A DNA stretch of 64,000 bases from Epiperipatus broadwayi (taxonomy: Eukaryota; Onychophora; Udeonychophora; Euonychophora; Peripatidae): NCBI GenBank assembly GCA_028023455.1, contig JAQFVV010000031.1, positions 7,361,593-7,425,592 on the forward strand, written 5' to 3'. The notes under the pieces are model-generated. The model did not search any database, was not told the DNA's origin, and saw nothing but the letters and a program-made list of their open reading frames with translations. This document shows positions 38,031 through 49,904 of this stretch, piece after piece; position 1 is the first letter of the stretch; every line of letters starts with the position of its first letter. A program made the translations under genes and the position numbers.

Positions 38031-38621
38031 TAATATTTTCATGGATAAAAGATGTCATATTATTATTACTATTTACAGGATATTCCATGTAGTAAAAAAG
38101 CTAAATGTTGACGTTTCAGTACAATATCAAGTACCTTCCTCAGAGCATCCTCTTTCTCAAATCATAAGAATGTGTATGAGATTTAAAATTGTTTTCATCA
38201 TTTACTTTCTCCTCATATTTAAATTTTATTGGTTGAGAAGTTTTAAAATTTAGTTTCTCTTCCAATAGCTTCTTCCAAATGTTGTTAATCTTCTTTAATT
38301 CACACCTTTCATTTATGCTCTTGGGCCTTTTAAAAATCTCTATAGCTTCTCTTAGCAATCTCTGGTCATATTGTTCAATTTTTGCTAAAATATTTGTTTT
38401 TTCAAAATTGAAATCATGATTTGTTAATTTTATTTGAGAATAAATAGCTGATGAATTGGATTTTTCTCAGACTGCCAGAAGGTGTTCTTCCTTTCTAATA
38501 TTTATTCTACAATTAGTCTGTCCAATATATGTATGTGGACAGACCCTACATGGAATTTCATATACACCATGACACTCCAGAGCAATTTTATCTTTAGGAA
38601 GTGGAAATAATTCAGATATTC
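38029..38621 (-). mobile_element. Penelope-like element family A, copy A2, GIY-YIG and 3' end only
   Basis: The minus strand carries the GIY-YIG region and the C-terminal frame 38,358-38,140 (EIFKRPKSINERCELKKINN), then the 3' UTR ending TTCATGGATAAAAGATGTC reversed at 38,036. The copy is 5'-truncated at about 38,621, where it joins a longer plus-strand copy. It is a close match to 1970-2520. Confidence 0.85.
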
Positions 38622-40140
38622 CTTTGAGACCAATTGTAAGTGCAGTTGGTTCACCTACACAGACACTAGCTCATTTTTTGACTTCTTTTTACAGCCGCAT
38701 TTAACAACGATGTCATCATATGTTAAAGATGATAATCATTTTCGTGAGCTTAAACAGGATATTAAATTGACTAGGAATGATATTTTGGTAAGTTTTGACA
38801 TTGTTTCACTTTTTACTAGTGTACCTGTAAATGAAGTGACTGAAGTTTTAAAAAATGTTCAGTTGCCTAATTTTGCTGTGGTTTTGATTGAACACTGCTT
38901 ATCGAATACATTTTTTTGTTTTTGATGGGAAGATGTATAAACAAACATCAGGTCTAGCTATGGGTTCACCAATTTCTCCAGCTTTAGCTTCTATTTTTAT
39001 GGAGGATTTGGAAAATAAAATTTTGACTTCAGCAGTTAAAAAACCATCTGTATGGCTGAGGTATGTTGATGATACCTTTGTTATTTGGCCTCATGGTAAA
39101 CATGCTCTTGAAGACTTTTTTAATTTTTTAAACTCTTTTCACAACAATATTAAATTTACTATGGAAATAGAAAATAATAATCAATTACCTTTTTAGATGA
39201 TTTGATTGAAAGAAGGAAAGATGGTTCTTTATCCCATGGTATATATAAAAAACCAACACATACTGGGAGATATCTGCATTTTTCTTCTCATCACCATCCT
39301 GCACAACTATTTTCAGTGGCAAAGTCATTATTGGATACAACAAAGAGACTTTATGATGATAGCCATTTTCACCAGGACCTTTTTGCTACTAATAAAATGT
39401 TTCTTCATAATGGTTTTAATTACAACATTATTAATAGGGCTTATACATATAAAACGAAAAATGATTTTGATACATCAAAAATTAAGACAATTTTGCCATA
39501 TATAAAAGAAGTAACTTATAGAATTGGTAACATTTTAAATAATAATAATATTCATACAGTTTACACTACTTATAAAAAATTAGTGAAATATTTCCACTTC
39601 CTAAAGATAAAATCGCTTTGTAGGGTCATGGTGTATATGAAATTCCGTGTAGGGTCTGTCCACATACATATATTGGACAGACTAATCATAGAATAAATAT
39701 TAGAAAGGAAGAACACATTCTGTCAGTCAGAGAAAAATCCAATTCATCAGCTATTTATTCTCATATAAAATTAACAAATCATGATATCAATTTTGAAAAA
39801 AGAAATATTTTAGCAAAAATTGAACAATATGACCAGAGATTGCGAAGAGAATCTATAGAGATTTTTAAAAGGCCCAAGAGCATAAATGAAAGGTGTGAGT
39901 TAAAGAAGATTAACAATATTTGGAAGAAGCTATTGGAAGAGAAAATAAATTTTAAAACTTCTCAACCAATAGAATTTAAATATGAGGAGAAAGAAAATGA
40001 TAAAAATGATTTTAAATCTCACATGCATTCTTATGATTTGAGAAAGAGAATGCTCTGAGGAAGGTATTTGATATTGTACTGAAATGTCAGCATTTAGTTT
40101 TCTCACTACACAGAATATCCCACAAATAGTAATAATAATA
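38622..40140 (+). mobile_element. Penelope-like element family A, inverted partner of A2, RT + GIY-YIG
   Basis: The element starts in the RT at RPIVSAVGSPTQ (about 38,625). It has motif A SFDIVSLFTSVPVNE (about 38,795), motif B SGLAMGSPISPALAS (about 38,955), YVDD (about 39,063), a connector (39,202-39,600), GIY-YIG (about 39,625-39,760; YEIPCRVCPHTYIGQTN split by frame changes) and a C-terminal frame 39,840-40,058. All RT catalytic residues are kept, but the frame breaks at a T7 run (38,911), at 39,196 and at about 39,600. The 3' end meets a short TA tract shared with PLE-B2. Confidence 0.88.
38710..39196 (+). pseudogene. PLE-A2 reverse transcriptase core, frameshifted
   Basis: Two overlapping frames (38,710-38,925 and 38,888-39,196) together hold motifs A to C. 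The switch is needed at ATTTTTTTG, where one T too many is present. The same T7 occurs at the same codon in A1 (about 965-971), so the fault is shared by both copies. Confidence 0.82.
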
Positions 40141-41414
40141 TGACATATATATATAATGTCCGTTAATTAAAACAAAATTGTAATTACAATAAAAATAATA
40201 ATAATAATGGTAACAAACTATTATAAACAATTCTTAAATTTGTAGAAGTACTTTTGGTTAATTTCTTGAAACTGCCTCAACTGCCATTCAAATTAAAAAA
40301 AAAGAAAAGAAAGCGGAAGCAAACGTCATCAATTCAAATTCCAGGAAGCTTGTATTTTAATGTTAGCAGATTGCCTATTTATTAAATGCATTTTATTCCT
40401 ATTTATAAAAATTGCCTCCTTAATTTTTATTTTACAATGGTTTTTTTCTTCTTGAAGAATTTTCACATTTTCAAAATCAAATTTAAATTTATATTTACAT
40501 GTTTTTTCATGATCAAAGAAAACTGAAGGAGAAATTAAATCACCATTATTTTTACTTTTTGCATGTTTATATAACAATTCATGCTCCCTCAATCTTTTCT
40601 CAATAGTGAACCTAGATTCACCTATATATGATAGCGTACAATTACAAAAAATTGATATATGACATTGCTTTTCTGCTTGACATGTATAACATCCTTCAAA
40701 TTATTGACTAATTTATTAATATTGTTTGTAATATAGAATGAAACATTAAACACATTTTTATCTTTATCCCTAAAAAATTTCACTTGTGGATTTGAAATAA
40801 ATGGAATAGATATCCATTGTTTACTATAAATCTTCATTTCCTTTAAATTATTATACTTTTTTTTTTAAATTGACAGAAAGTATTGCTTATTTGTTCCATT
40901 TTATAACCACATCAAGCAATTCCTTGGCAAATATCTCAATATTTTTCAGTTTATCACTTTGGTAATGACATAATTTTTCATTCCGAAACCAAAAATATCT
41001 AAAACTTGCCATCTTATGCATCATTAGTACTTTTGATTTACAATTTATATATCCCCTTTTTTGCAGTGGCTTAATTATTAATTTATAATTTAATATACGG
41101 TTATCTCTTGTTAAAATTAAATCTAAATATTTAATATTTTGGTCCTGTTCCTTTTCAATAGTCCATTTCAAGCCATTTAACTTACCTAATTCATCTACAA
41201 GCAAATTTATAGAATTATTATTTGCAAAAACAAAAATATCATCCACATATCTTTTGTACATTTTAATATCTCCAAAAGTACACATATTTAAAATACTACT
41301 CTCATATGTAGATAAAACAAAATTGCAAACTTGTGCAACTACAGGCAGACCCATGGACCAACCTTTAGACATTTTATTAATATTGACATTCAAAAGATGC
41401 GATAATGTTATCAT
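40141..41414 (-). mobile_element. Penelope-like element family B, copy B2, RT + GIY-YIG
   Basis: The minus-strand order is RT motifs B and C with thumb (41,414-40,887), linker and GIY-YIG (40,837-40,330; FCNCTLSYIGES and REHELLYK, split by one frame change near 40,650), then a 3' UTR ending TAATTAACGGACAT at about 40,155 beside TATATATA. The 5' end is truncated at 41,414 just before motif B. This is the reference for the shorter family B pieces at 9.3-12.3 kb and 48.5 kb. The catalytic YVDD and YIG boxes are intact. Confidence 0.88.
40887..41414 (-). pseudogene. PLE-B2 reverse transcriptase, C-terminal half
   Basis: 175 codons with KGWSMGLPVVAQVCNFVLS (motif B), YKRYVDDIFVFANNN (motif C), WTIEKEQDQNIKYLDLIL, and the block FRYFWFRNEKLCHYQSDK. 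Fully open but missing motif A, so it is inactive alone. Confidence 0.84.
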
Positions 41415-41828
41415 GAATTGTTATATAAATATGCAAAAAGTAAAAATAATGGTGATTTAATTTCTCCTTCAGTTTTCTTTGATGTGAAAAAACATGTAAA
41501 TATAAATTTAAACTGATTTTGAAAATGTGAAAATTCTTCAGGAAGAGCGAAACCATTGTAAAAAAAAATTAAGGAGGCAATTTTTATAAATAGGAATAAA
41601 ATGCATTTAGTATATAGGCAATCTGCTAACATTTAAATATGAGATTCCTGGAATTTGAATTGATGACTTTTGCTTCGCTTTGTTTTCTTTTTTTTTTTTA
41701 AATTTTAATGGCAGTTGAGGCAGGTACAAGTAGTTAACTGAAAATACTTCTGCAAATTTAAGGATTGTTTAAAATAGTTTATTACCGTTATTATTATTAT
41801 TTTTATTGTAAATATATATATATATATT
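41415..41828 (+). mobile_element. Penelope-like element family B, inverted partner of B2, 3' end only
   Basis: It starts inside GIY-YIG (GAATTGTTATATAAATATGC = ELLYKYA), continues through the SVFFD block with small deletions, and ends in the 3' UTR and (TA)n at about 41,815-41,828. It mirrors 40,580-40,160. Confidence 0.84.
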
Positions 41829-43879
41829 AGACCAAGTGAGAGATGAACACTCTGATTATATAAATTAAAATAAATCTCAATCTATAAACAAACCAAGGTT
41901 ATACAAAATATATCCTATGACCACATTTCTAGGCTATAGACCTTCTTGACTGGTAAATTCAACCATCTGCCATCCTAAGCATTTTACTTGTTTTGTGGTA
42001 AAACTGTAAATGCCAGCTAATCACAAGTTATAATTAGCATGCTTAGATGATAGATGTACAATTTATCACTTGATTAATCCGTAGCTAGCTCTTTTATTTA
42101 AGTTATAAGGATGACAAAATATAAAGTATTGCTTAATGCTTACTTTTCACTATAGACTCGCTATTAGTGGCATAATTAGCAAACAAACAATTTATTTAAA
42201 ACACTTCTAATAAAAAAGACATAGTGATAAAATATTATAATAAAAAAACATTATAAGTTTATTTAAACACACTTCTATTTGAAATATGTGATAATAAAGA
42301 ATACTATACATAAAATGTTTAAATTTAAATGCACACACACACAATGAAATATATATTTATTACTCAATGAAATGTTTTGCACATATTAAATACATTATCA
42401 AAAATATTAAAAATACATACATATATTAGGGTTCATTATATCTAATGACTTATAGAAGACATTTAAAGATTGTTTCATCTATCAAAATTCAACAACATCT
42501 TATTCAAACATGATCAATTTATAAATGGTAATAAGTAAGTTCATAGTTACCCAGGATTTTGCTTTTTACAATTCTAAAGATCGACTCCTCATTTTTTTCT
42601 GTCATAATGATCACCAACTGGTTAAATTTTGGACACCACTAATGGTTATGGCCCCTGGTGAGATTCTCTATTCACTAAGATGAATATTTCTTGACTGTTT
42701 AGATTATTGAGTGAGCATGATTTCTATATGGATGACTTCTGGTTCTGGAGGACTGGGACTGAAGACTGGACACATATCTCGATGACTGTCTAGCACTGCA
42801 TGATCTTAGATGGTTCTTCAGTGAATGTGAAAATACCTAATCACCTGCTGGGAATGTTAATAGCTTTGTCCATCTTCTTTTCTCTGGAAACTATCCATGA
42901 AAGCAATATGAGTATGCCTGCACTACACGTTTATAATCTTAGTAATTACTATGAGTGAAGCTGAATGATGTTGGAACTAAATACATTAAGAAACTGTGAT
43001 AAATAAATTTGTCAGTCCCTTTATATGATTTCTATTTATTGTGTCTCTAGTTGTCACTATGATCTTGTTTAATTAATTTACATTATTTATTAATTACATT
43101 CCCATTGTGTTTTAATCTGCATTGTTGTGTAGATTAATGTAGCCTTTGGATAAGATACCATTTTGAATCATGTCCATTATTTTTACTTAATGCAATTTAG
43201 AATTATTATTCTCTTTCTTCTGTTTGTCAGCTGAACAATCTTTAAGTGGATTTAAATTTATGTGCTTTCCTTTCACATTGTATTTCAATTTTCATTTTTA
43301 TACACACACATTTTTTTTAAGTTTGTGAAAAGAGAAAACTATAGTTTTAACTTTTACTTAGTTAATTCCCTCTCTCTTCCCTTTTCTATTTGCTATTTAG
43401 CCATTAAAACTCATATATTTTAAATGACAAGATGATGCAAATCTTTGGCTTCTGGTGATTTGCATTTTTTTAAAAAAAAAACCCTTTAAACACTTTAGTA
43501 GTCATATTTCATTTATTAAAACTTTCCTTATTTTTTTGTAAAATTTAATCTGATCATTTACTAACAAATGATTCTACAGTATTTTAATTTTTTATAATTT
43601 CATTTTAAAATTTTAAACTAACAATAATTTTTCTTTAAAAAAATCATGATACATGTAGTGTTATTCACTAGTGGTACATCACCCCACTCTCCATTTCAGA
43701 GTAAAATGCATCAGTTTGACCCATTTTATCTCCAATAATTTTTTTGTATTTTTATGTTTCATTTTCATGTATTCCAAAGATTTATTTCAATTCCATGACC
43801 TACAGTTCCAACCCACTACTGTAATTTGTTCACTGTCAGGTTGGCAGTTCCTTTTTCCTTTTTATTAATCTTAGTGACT
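41829..43879. other. unassigned DNA downstream of the gypsy element
   Basis: No frame is recognised. If the gypsy element kept a 3' LTR it would lie here, but I could not match it convincingly to sequence right of 48.3 kb. Confidence 0.4.
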
Positions 43880-44489
43880 GGCCATTATATGTTTACTTTC
43901 TCCTCCATACCCTGGTCCACAACAAATACATTGTTATTGTATTTGTGTTATTATTTACAGACCATCATAGATTGGTTCAAACTTTTTGTAAATGTGCTTT
44001 TTAGGATGGCTTATAGGGTTAACTCTTATCATAACCTCATCTCCTATAAATTCATACTTGGTCCCTCTTTGCCTCTTCTGCCTTCACTTACCCATCTTCT
44101 CTAGCCTAATTCATGATTACTCAGCATCCTTTTTTATTTAGCAGGCCCACTCCCACTAGTTGCCAATTTTAAAGGGGTATGGTATATTCTTTCCAAAGTA
44201 AATCCTGTAGGATTAAACCCTGTACACTCATTTTTTGAACAATTTATTATATTAAGTACATGTGAGTACTCCTTAACCTATCTGTGGTCATCATTGGGTA
44301 TGCATACTCAGAGCAGTCACCCCAGTTCCTACATGACCTGTTCACAAGGATTGTACTGCAAGTTATGGATTGATATGAGTATATATTTTATTCTACATTT
44401 GTCAGTCATTTTTTCCACTCATCAGACACAAATGGTATTCCATGATCAGATATAATTTTATCAGGAAATCTTTCAGTCCAGAAATGTCA

Positions 44490-44675
44490 TCATTCCAGAG
44501 CCTGTATTGTTTGTTTAGCATTGGCCTGAGTCACAGGATATGTGGCCACCAGTTTTGAAAAGGCACCACAAGCTACAAGGTATTTCATTTCATTAATTGG
44601 AGGCATTGATTCGTAGAAATCTATAGACACTAAACTGTTCAATTGTTGAACATATATAGGCACCAGTGGTGCCAC
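44490..44675 (-). pseudogene. gypsy integrase catalytic core fragment
   Basis: 61 codons, with IDFYESMPPINEMKYLVACG followed by AFSKLVATYPVTQANA. The first catalytic Asp (IDF) is present; the second Asp position (CGAFSK, normally CDxFSK) reads Gly, so the core is dead. Confidence 0.8.
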
Positions 44676-45758
44676 CTGATAAGCATTGAGTGGTTTAGTC
44701 TTTGAGCATATTTTGCACTCATCTAAGATGCTAGCCTACATTCCTGGCCAGTAGAACCAATGGTTCAACCAGCCCTTAAAATTTATTTGCTCCATAGTGT
44801 TCATACTTTTGATGGATATGGTCAACTATCTGCCTCCACATAGTGATAGAAATGATTATCCACTTTCATTTATTTTTTTATACAGCAAAAAGCCCTCTTT
44901 TAGGAAATAGTGATTCCTATCTCTCCATAATGGAAAATTTTCAGTTTTCATCATGGGTTGATGACATAAGTACTTCATTATTTGCCTGCCATCATGATCC
45001 TCACCTTGCCACTCCTTTAACCTTCAAATGTCATTTTCTATCCTGTTACTTCCATTTATTTCTGTTATGGCAATGTATACACCATCACAACTTAAATGAT
45101 ATTGCTCCTTTGCCACATGGTATAAACTTAATGTGTCTGCCATGGCAATTTCTTTACCTTGGTAGTATTCCCCTGTAATTGAATTCTTGAAAAAATAAAC
45201 TCCACCTTAATAACTGGCTGTTTGTACGGAAGCTATGGCATAAGAATTTAAGGTTTTTGTGATCACTAATTACAATGACCTAAAATCCTATCACAAATTG
45301 GTAAAACTTTCTAAATGCCATACAATTGCTAAGGCATCCTTCTCAGTTATGGTGTAGTTTATTTCAGGACTCTTTGCTAAGTGGATAATGAATAAAAGAT
45401 TCCATGTTGATCTCCCTATTGCATTTGGGACAGAGTAGCCCCCAATCCAAACCCACTTCTGTCAGTTTGCACAAGGAATGGCTTATAAAAGTTGTGGTAT
45501 GACAATCTAATATTTTTTAAAAATGTTGTTTTCAATTTTGAAAGCTATGTTTGGGCTTTTTCATTCATGCCCACTGTCTTTCTTTCTTAAGCAATTGCAG
45601 TAATGGCTTCATGTCAATTTTTTTATAAAACTGGTTATAAAAATTGCATATCCGTAGGAAGGACTTTACATGTTTGTTTTTATTTCTAGGCCTATGAAAC
45701 TCATGGATTGCCAGAATTCTATCAGAATTTGGTTGGATTATCTCTCACTGATTGTGGC

Positions 45759-45947
45759 CTAAAACTTGGCTTCAGTGGTCATTAAATTACTTTTATTTAA
45801 ATTTATGTTAATTTCCTTTTGTCCACATTCATGTAACAGCTTCTCTAATTGTGTGAAATGCTCTTCTATATTTTCTGATAGTAATACAATGTCATCTACA
45901 TAAATTATTACAAAAGTCTTTATTCTATATGATAGCACCTGATTCAA
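45759..45947 (-). pseudogene. gypsy reverse transcriptase fragment with YVDD
   Basis: 62 codons, with IIYVDDIVLLSENIEEHFTQ, then LEKLLHECGQKEININLNKS. This is the standard Ty3/gypsy motif C and following helix. RT motifs A and B lie upstream in broken frames around 46.0-46.2 kb. Confidence 0.84.
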
Positions 45948-46264
45948 GACACTGTATTAGTCCTGACCTGCTATTTTTTAAATCATAGACAATTCGATAA
46001 GTTATATGCATGTCCATTATAACAAAATGCATTATCTTTCCAATCATCAGGGTGAATCTTGATATGCCAGTAACTGGTAGTCAAATCAAACATTGAAAAT
46101 ACTTTCTCATTATAAAATTTTGCCAGTGACTCATTTGTGTCAGGAATAGTTATCTTATTTAATTGTCAGACATCTAATCAAAACTGAATGAATCCATGTT
46201 TTTTTCACTGTTACAACATGGTTGTTAAAAGGGGATGAGGATTTAGAGATAATTCCCCACTTAA

Positions 46265-46640
46265 GCATTTTCTCTTTTTTTTCTGAGATCCCCAGAGTGA
46301 TTCAAGGGTGTGAGCATAAGATCAAACTCATGAAGGATCAACCATATCAGGCCCAGGCATATCCTAACCACACCAATATAGAGGTGAGATGAAAGAACAA
46401 GCAGAGAAAAGTGGGTAAATATCTCTAAAAATGAACCCATTTCTTTCACTGTTACAACATGGTTGATAAAAGGGGATGAGCATTTAAATATAAATCCTCA
46501 CTTTGTTTGTTCTTGCATCTCACCCTTATATTGATGTGGTTAGGGTATGCCTGAGTCTGATATGGTTGATCTCTCATGAGTTTTATCCTATGCTTTTACT
46601 CTTGAATCACTCTGGGAATCTCAGAAAAAAATAATCTTGT
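46265..46640. mobile_element. foldback element inside the gypsy pol
   Basis: The left arm (about 46,275-46,405; TGAGATCCCCAGAGTGATTCAAG ... CCTAACCACACCAATAT) and right arm (about 46,505-46,635; ATATTGATGTGGTTAGG ... TTGAATCACTCTGGGAATCTCA) are inverted. About 45 bp of gypsy sequence (CACTGTTACAACATGGTTG then AAAAGGGGATGAG) appears at 46,206 and again at 46,448, a local direct duplication around the left arm. Confidence 0.75.
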
Positions 46641-47468
46641 ATTTATTTAGCATAGTCATTGTTTATAAACCTTGATTCTTTTATCTTTTTTCCTATCACT
46701 TATTTTATTCCTGCACTTTGTGCCCAGTCCTCCCTAGTAGACCTATCCCCTTGGTCTACTGTAAACATAATGCTTTATTATTCAGTTTTACCTGACTTCA
46801 CTTATAATTCAGCACATTGCTGGTCTTATGCATAAAGTATTGTCCTAATTTTAACTTTGTGTATCAGACCCTCAATGATAAGAATACATGGCTATATTTT
46901 TTCTCTGCTATGTGCAAGTTTACCCATACCTGTTTTGATGCCAGTTGCATCCTTTTATTGTTGGACATCATGATATATATCATTTTTAACGGCAAAATTT
47001 TGACTTTAAGATTAACATGGCTCATTCTATCAAACATTTCCCAGGACTTTACTTACTCCTGGCTTCCAGAATCAAGAAAAGTACTGGTTATCACCCCTTC
47101 TAAATTTTCACTTTTGGACAGCCTTGAGGAAGCATTGTGGGTTCCCTCTTTTCCCAGCTACACACCTGATTTCTTAATTGCATATGGCTGTTTCCCTATT
47201 TATCTTCTCATTGGTGTTTTGTCCTTTTCCTAGATCACTCTCTCACTACCTTTCTTATCCTGATTATTTTTGATAATACTTTGTGCTGGTCTTCTGTTCA
47301 CTTATTTCAGGACATTTATATTCCCTTTCCTTATTCTTCCTAATCTTCCTACTGCTGTCCAGTGACCTAAGTACTTTGGCTATTATGTCCATTTATTTTC
47401 TGTTGTGTTCCAAGTATCATTTATTCTATAAACTTAGGGAAGCTACATCTAACTATTCATATAATTTG

Positions 47469-47717
47469 CTACTCAATAAAAAGTCTGCTATGATTGATCT
47501 TAATTTTGTCACTTGTTAGCAGAAGCCATTTGTCATGTATCACCATGTGCTTAATATTTTCTTGATATTCATCACCCCAATAGCTCAGTAGTAATATTTT
47601 CTTGTATGCTCTGAATGTTGCTGGTTTTGAGATTAGCAAATCGCACCAGAATTGAGCATCACTCTGTGTATGACTGCAAGCTATAACAACCCTGGATTCT
47701 TTACTTGATTTATTCAA
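47469..47717 (-). pseudogene. gypsy gag-like fragment
   Basis: 82 codons that fit the capsid pattern of Ty3/gypsy gag (hydrophobic AQFWCD, then a TFRAYKK...LLSYWGDEYQ motif). No CCHC knuckle is seen. Confidence 0.6.
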
Positions 47718-47840
47718 ATTGAAATATTATTCCAGACTGTCAAGGGGTTCATTAGGAGCCTCCCCCATGTACCTCAAAATGTCTTTATTTTTAGCAACTG
47801 ATTCACTGCATTTATTCTATCTATAAGTGCACATTTTATG

Positions 47841-48474
47841 ATTTCCTGTTTATTTTTTAATCTGTCTACTTTCTTTACTAGTTTTTTTCACATTTCTTCC
47901 TATGTTATTTTTCCTTTTCTTATTCTTTTATTATGCTGTCCAATTTTTCAACCTTCACTGTCTTACTACTACTATTTTATCTTGTGCTACCATTTTACTC
48001 TGTTTCTATCCCAGATTAATTATAATTTCTAGTTTTCTTATTTTTTATTATTTACTTATTTTTTATTACTATTTCAAATATTTTCTTGAATGAACTATAT
48101 GACTGCCACCAGCACCTTAATCTTCTCTGTCTCTACCTTGTACTCAATACTCCTAATCTGCCTAAATATCTATCTCTTTAGACTCTCTCTCTCTCTCTTT
48201 ATTTAGATTTGTCATAATTTGTTTCCTTTGGACCTTCTCTTTCTACACTGTACACCACTTTCATATTTATAATGATGCAATTTAGTGTTTCTTTAAAACC
48301 TTATTTTCAAACTTTTAATTCTATTTTAATTATGTTTATAATTGCTAGTAACATATGACAATTCGGCACCCACATTGGAAAGCCAATTGATCCAGGTAGA
48401 AGCGATCACTATGATTATATAAATTTTAAAAAATCTTGATCACTCCAGTTGCACTTTCACTATAATAGTGATTA
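47841..48474. other. unassigned DNA, possible gypsy 5' leader
   Basis: CTCTCTCTCT at 48,184-48,197. A GGGTGCCGAATTG-like phrase on the minus strand near 48,370 might be a primer-binding region. Weak. Confidence 0.3.
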
Positions 48475-48620
48475 ACTATTATATATATACATAATCTTTC
48501 AATCCACAAAAGTACTTTCAGTTAATTACTTAACCTTCTTCAACTGTCATTTAAATTGTATTACATTTTTTTAAGTGTAAATGGCAGTAGAAAAAGAGTT
48601 GATAAAGGATAATAATGTTT
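48475..48620. mobile_element. short PLE-B 3' end, possibly a mini inverted pair
   Basis: AATCCACAAAAGTACTTTCAGTTAATTACTTAACC then TCAACTGTCATTTAAATTG (48,503-48,560) matches the reversed PLE-B 3' UTR at 9375-9430. GTAAATGGCAGTAG just after it (48,578) may be the start of a plus-strand copy. Confidence 0.6.
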
Positions 48621-49703
48621 CTTATGTTTTATTTGTCCGACTTTACTTTCCAAAATAATTTATTTTGCCAAAAACAATTTCCTTTGATCATTGATTATTT
48701 AGATTTAGTTTACATTTTATTTGAGGTACGCATTTGTCTTGTGAATAAGTGTTTATATTTTGTATTTATTTTGTATTGGGCTATGATTATGGAGGCTTAA
48801 GTCCCCTGAAAGCGCTCAGGTTTATATTTGTAATTTTATGTTTAAAGCTTCAGCAACTGTGCTTTATCACAGTTAATTTTTTAATTTAATATTAAAATTA
48901 ATAATTTAAGCATTAAATTTATAATGTATAATCAACTATAATATTGTGAGAAAGCAGATAAAAATGTTATTACAAAAGCAGTGTTCTTTTAATAATTGCA
49001 TTAAACTGATCATATAAGATTAAGAAATGCATGATTTTTTATTTCCTAGATGCCTTCTTAACATCTGTAGACCATTCTAAGAAAGGGGTTATTATCTTCA
49101 ATGTGATGTGCATGTACCCTTAATAACTAAGATAAAATGTAATTTTATCATTGATTATATAATGTTAACATTTTTGGATAAGTAGTATATGACTGAGATG
49201 ATATTAAAGCTATACACAAATTTAACAATAAAATATCTTTTATTTATTTTATTTAAACAGTAAAGGTAATCAAATAAACATCAATTTTGGAAGTGTACAA
49301 TCTTTAAAGTAACCTTTTCAAACACTATGCCATATAAGTTTACTGCATAGGAGAAATACATTTTAGAAGTTTACAGCTTATGATAATAAGTACATAAATT
49401 TACAAATTAAATGATCATTGACTATCATCCATTTATCTGACAGATAAAAGCTTTTTATTAAATGTGGGCATTATCACAAGAAGTTCTATATTTTTGCATA
49501 AAAATCATTCTATGGCATCATCCCAAAAATGAGCACATTTAAATGTAAGCATGTCTTATCAATCCAGGCCTATAAGTACAATTTAAAATTTTTAAATAAA
49601 TAACTATCAGTTTTATGTTCTGCAATACTGACAAAGCACAGAAAGACAGACTTACACATCAGAAAAACCATCTCTAACCTACACTTACAGTATTCAAGAT
49701 TAA
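48621..49703. other. AT-rich DNA, nothing recognised
   Basis: No gene or repeat assignment. Confidence 0.5.
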
Positions 49704-49890
49704 TTAATAATTAGTTAAGTGCATATTCATTATGTAATATATATTAAGGCTATAATTTAATATTATGTGCCTAGATGTGGTAGGGACCTCTACAAACCTT
49801 AACACAAGATTAAACTAAGTGCATAATCTTAAGGGCTATAGCCTTAATATATATTACTTATATAATGAGTATGTTCTTATCAAATTATTA
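49704..49890. mobile_element. ~187-bp MITE with ~55-bp inverted ends
   Basis: The left end, with AATATATATTAAGGCTATA (49,738-49,753), mirrors the right end with TATAGCCTTAATATATATT (49,838-49,856), and the match extends outwards through CATTATGTAATAT / ATTACTTATATAATGAG. The core carries GGTAGGGACCTCTACAAACC, also found in the foldback at 57.0 kb. Confidence 0.78.
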
Positions 49891-49904
49891 ATTACAACTT
49901 TGGA

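Larger units (their letters stand above)
43880..47840 (-). mobile_element. Ty3/gypsy LTR retrotransposon gag-pol remnant, no clear LTRs
   Basis: In minus-strand order: a gag piece (47,717-47,469; AQFWCDLLISKPATFRAYKK and LLSYWGDEYQENI); a protease-like FLDSG at about 47,070; an RT piece with YVDD (45,947-45,759); RNase H and connection (about 45,600-45,200, in several frames); and integrase (about 44,780-43,900) with VSIDFYESMPP, then HGIPFVSDEWKK and a C-terminal IGDEVMIRVNPISHPKK then KFEPIYDGL. The order is that of Ty3/gypsy. Many stops and frame changes make it a fossil. A foldback has inserted in the RT region. Confidence 0.82.

Noticed and set aside
38905-38925. Programmed ribosomal frameshift in PLE-A
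   Set aside because: The shift needed is +1 at a bare T run without a known slippery pattern; a shared indel from the source copy is simpler. Kept only as a finding about the shared lesion.
41829-43879. Complete gypsy 3' LTR
   Set aside because: Apart from about 35 AT-rich bases, I could not match it to sequence right of the gag region.
47283-48093. Plus-strand hydrophobic frames at 47.3-48.1 kb
   Set aside because: They are antisense to the gypsy gag region or low-complexity T-rich DNA.
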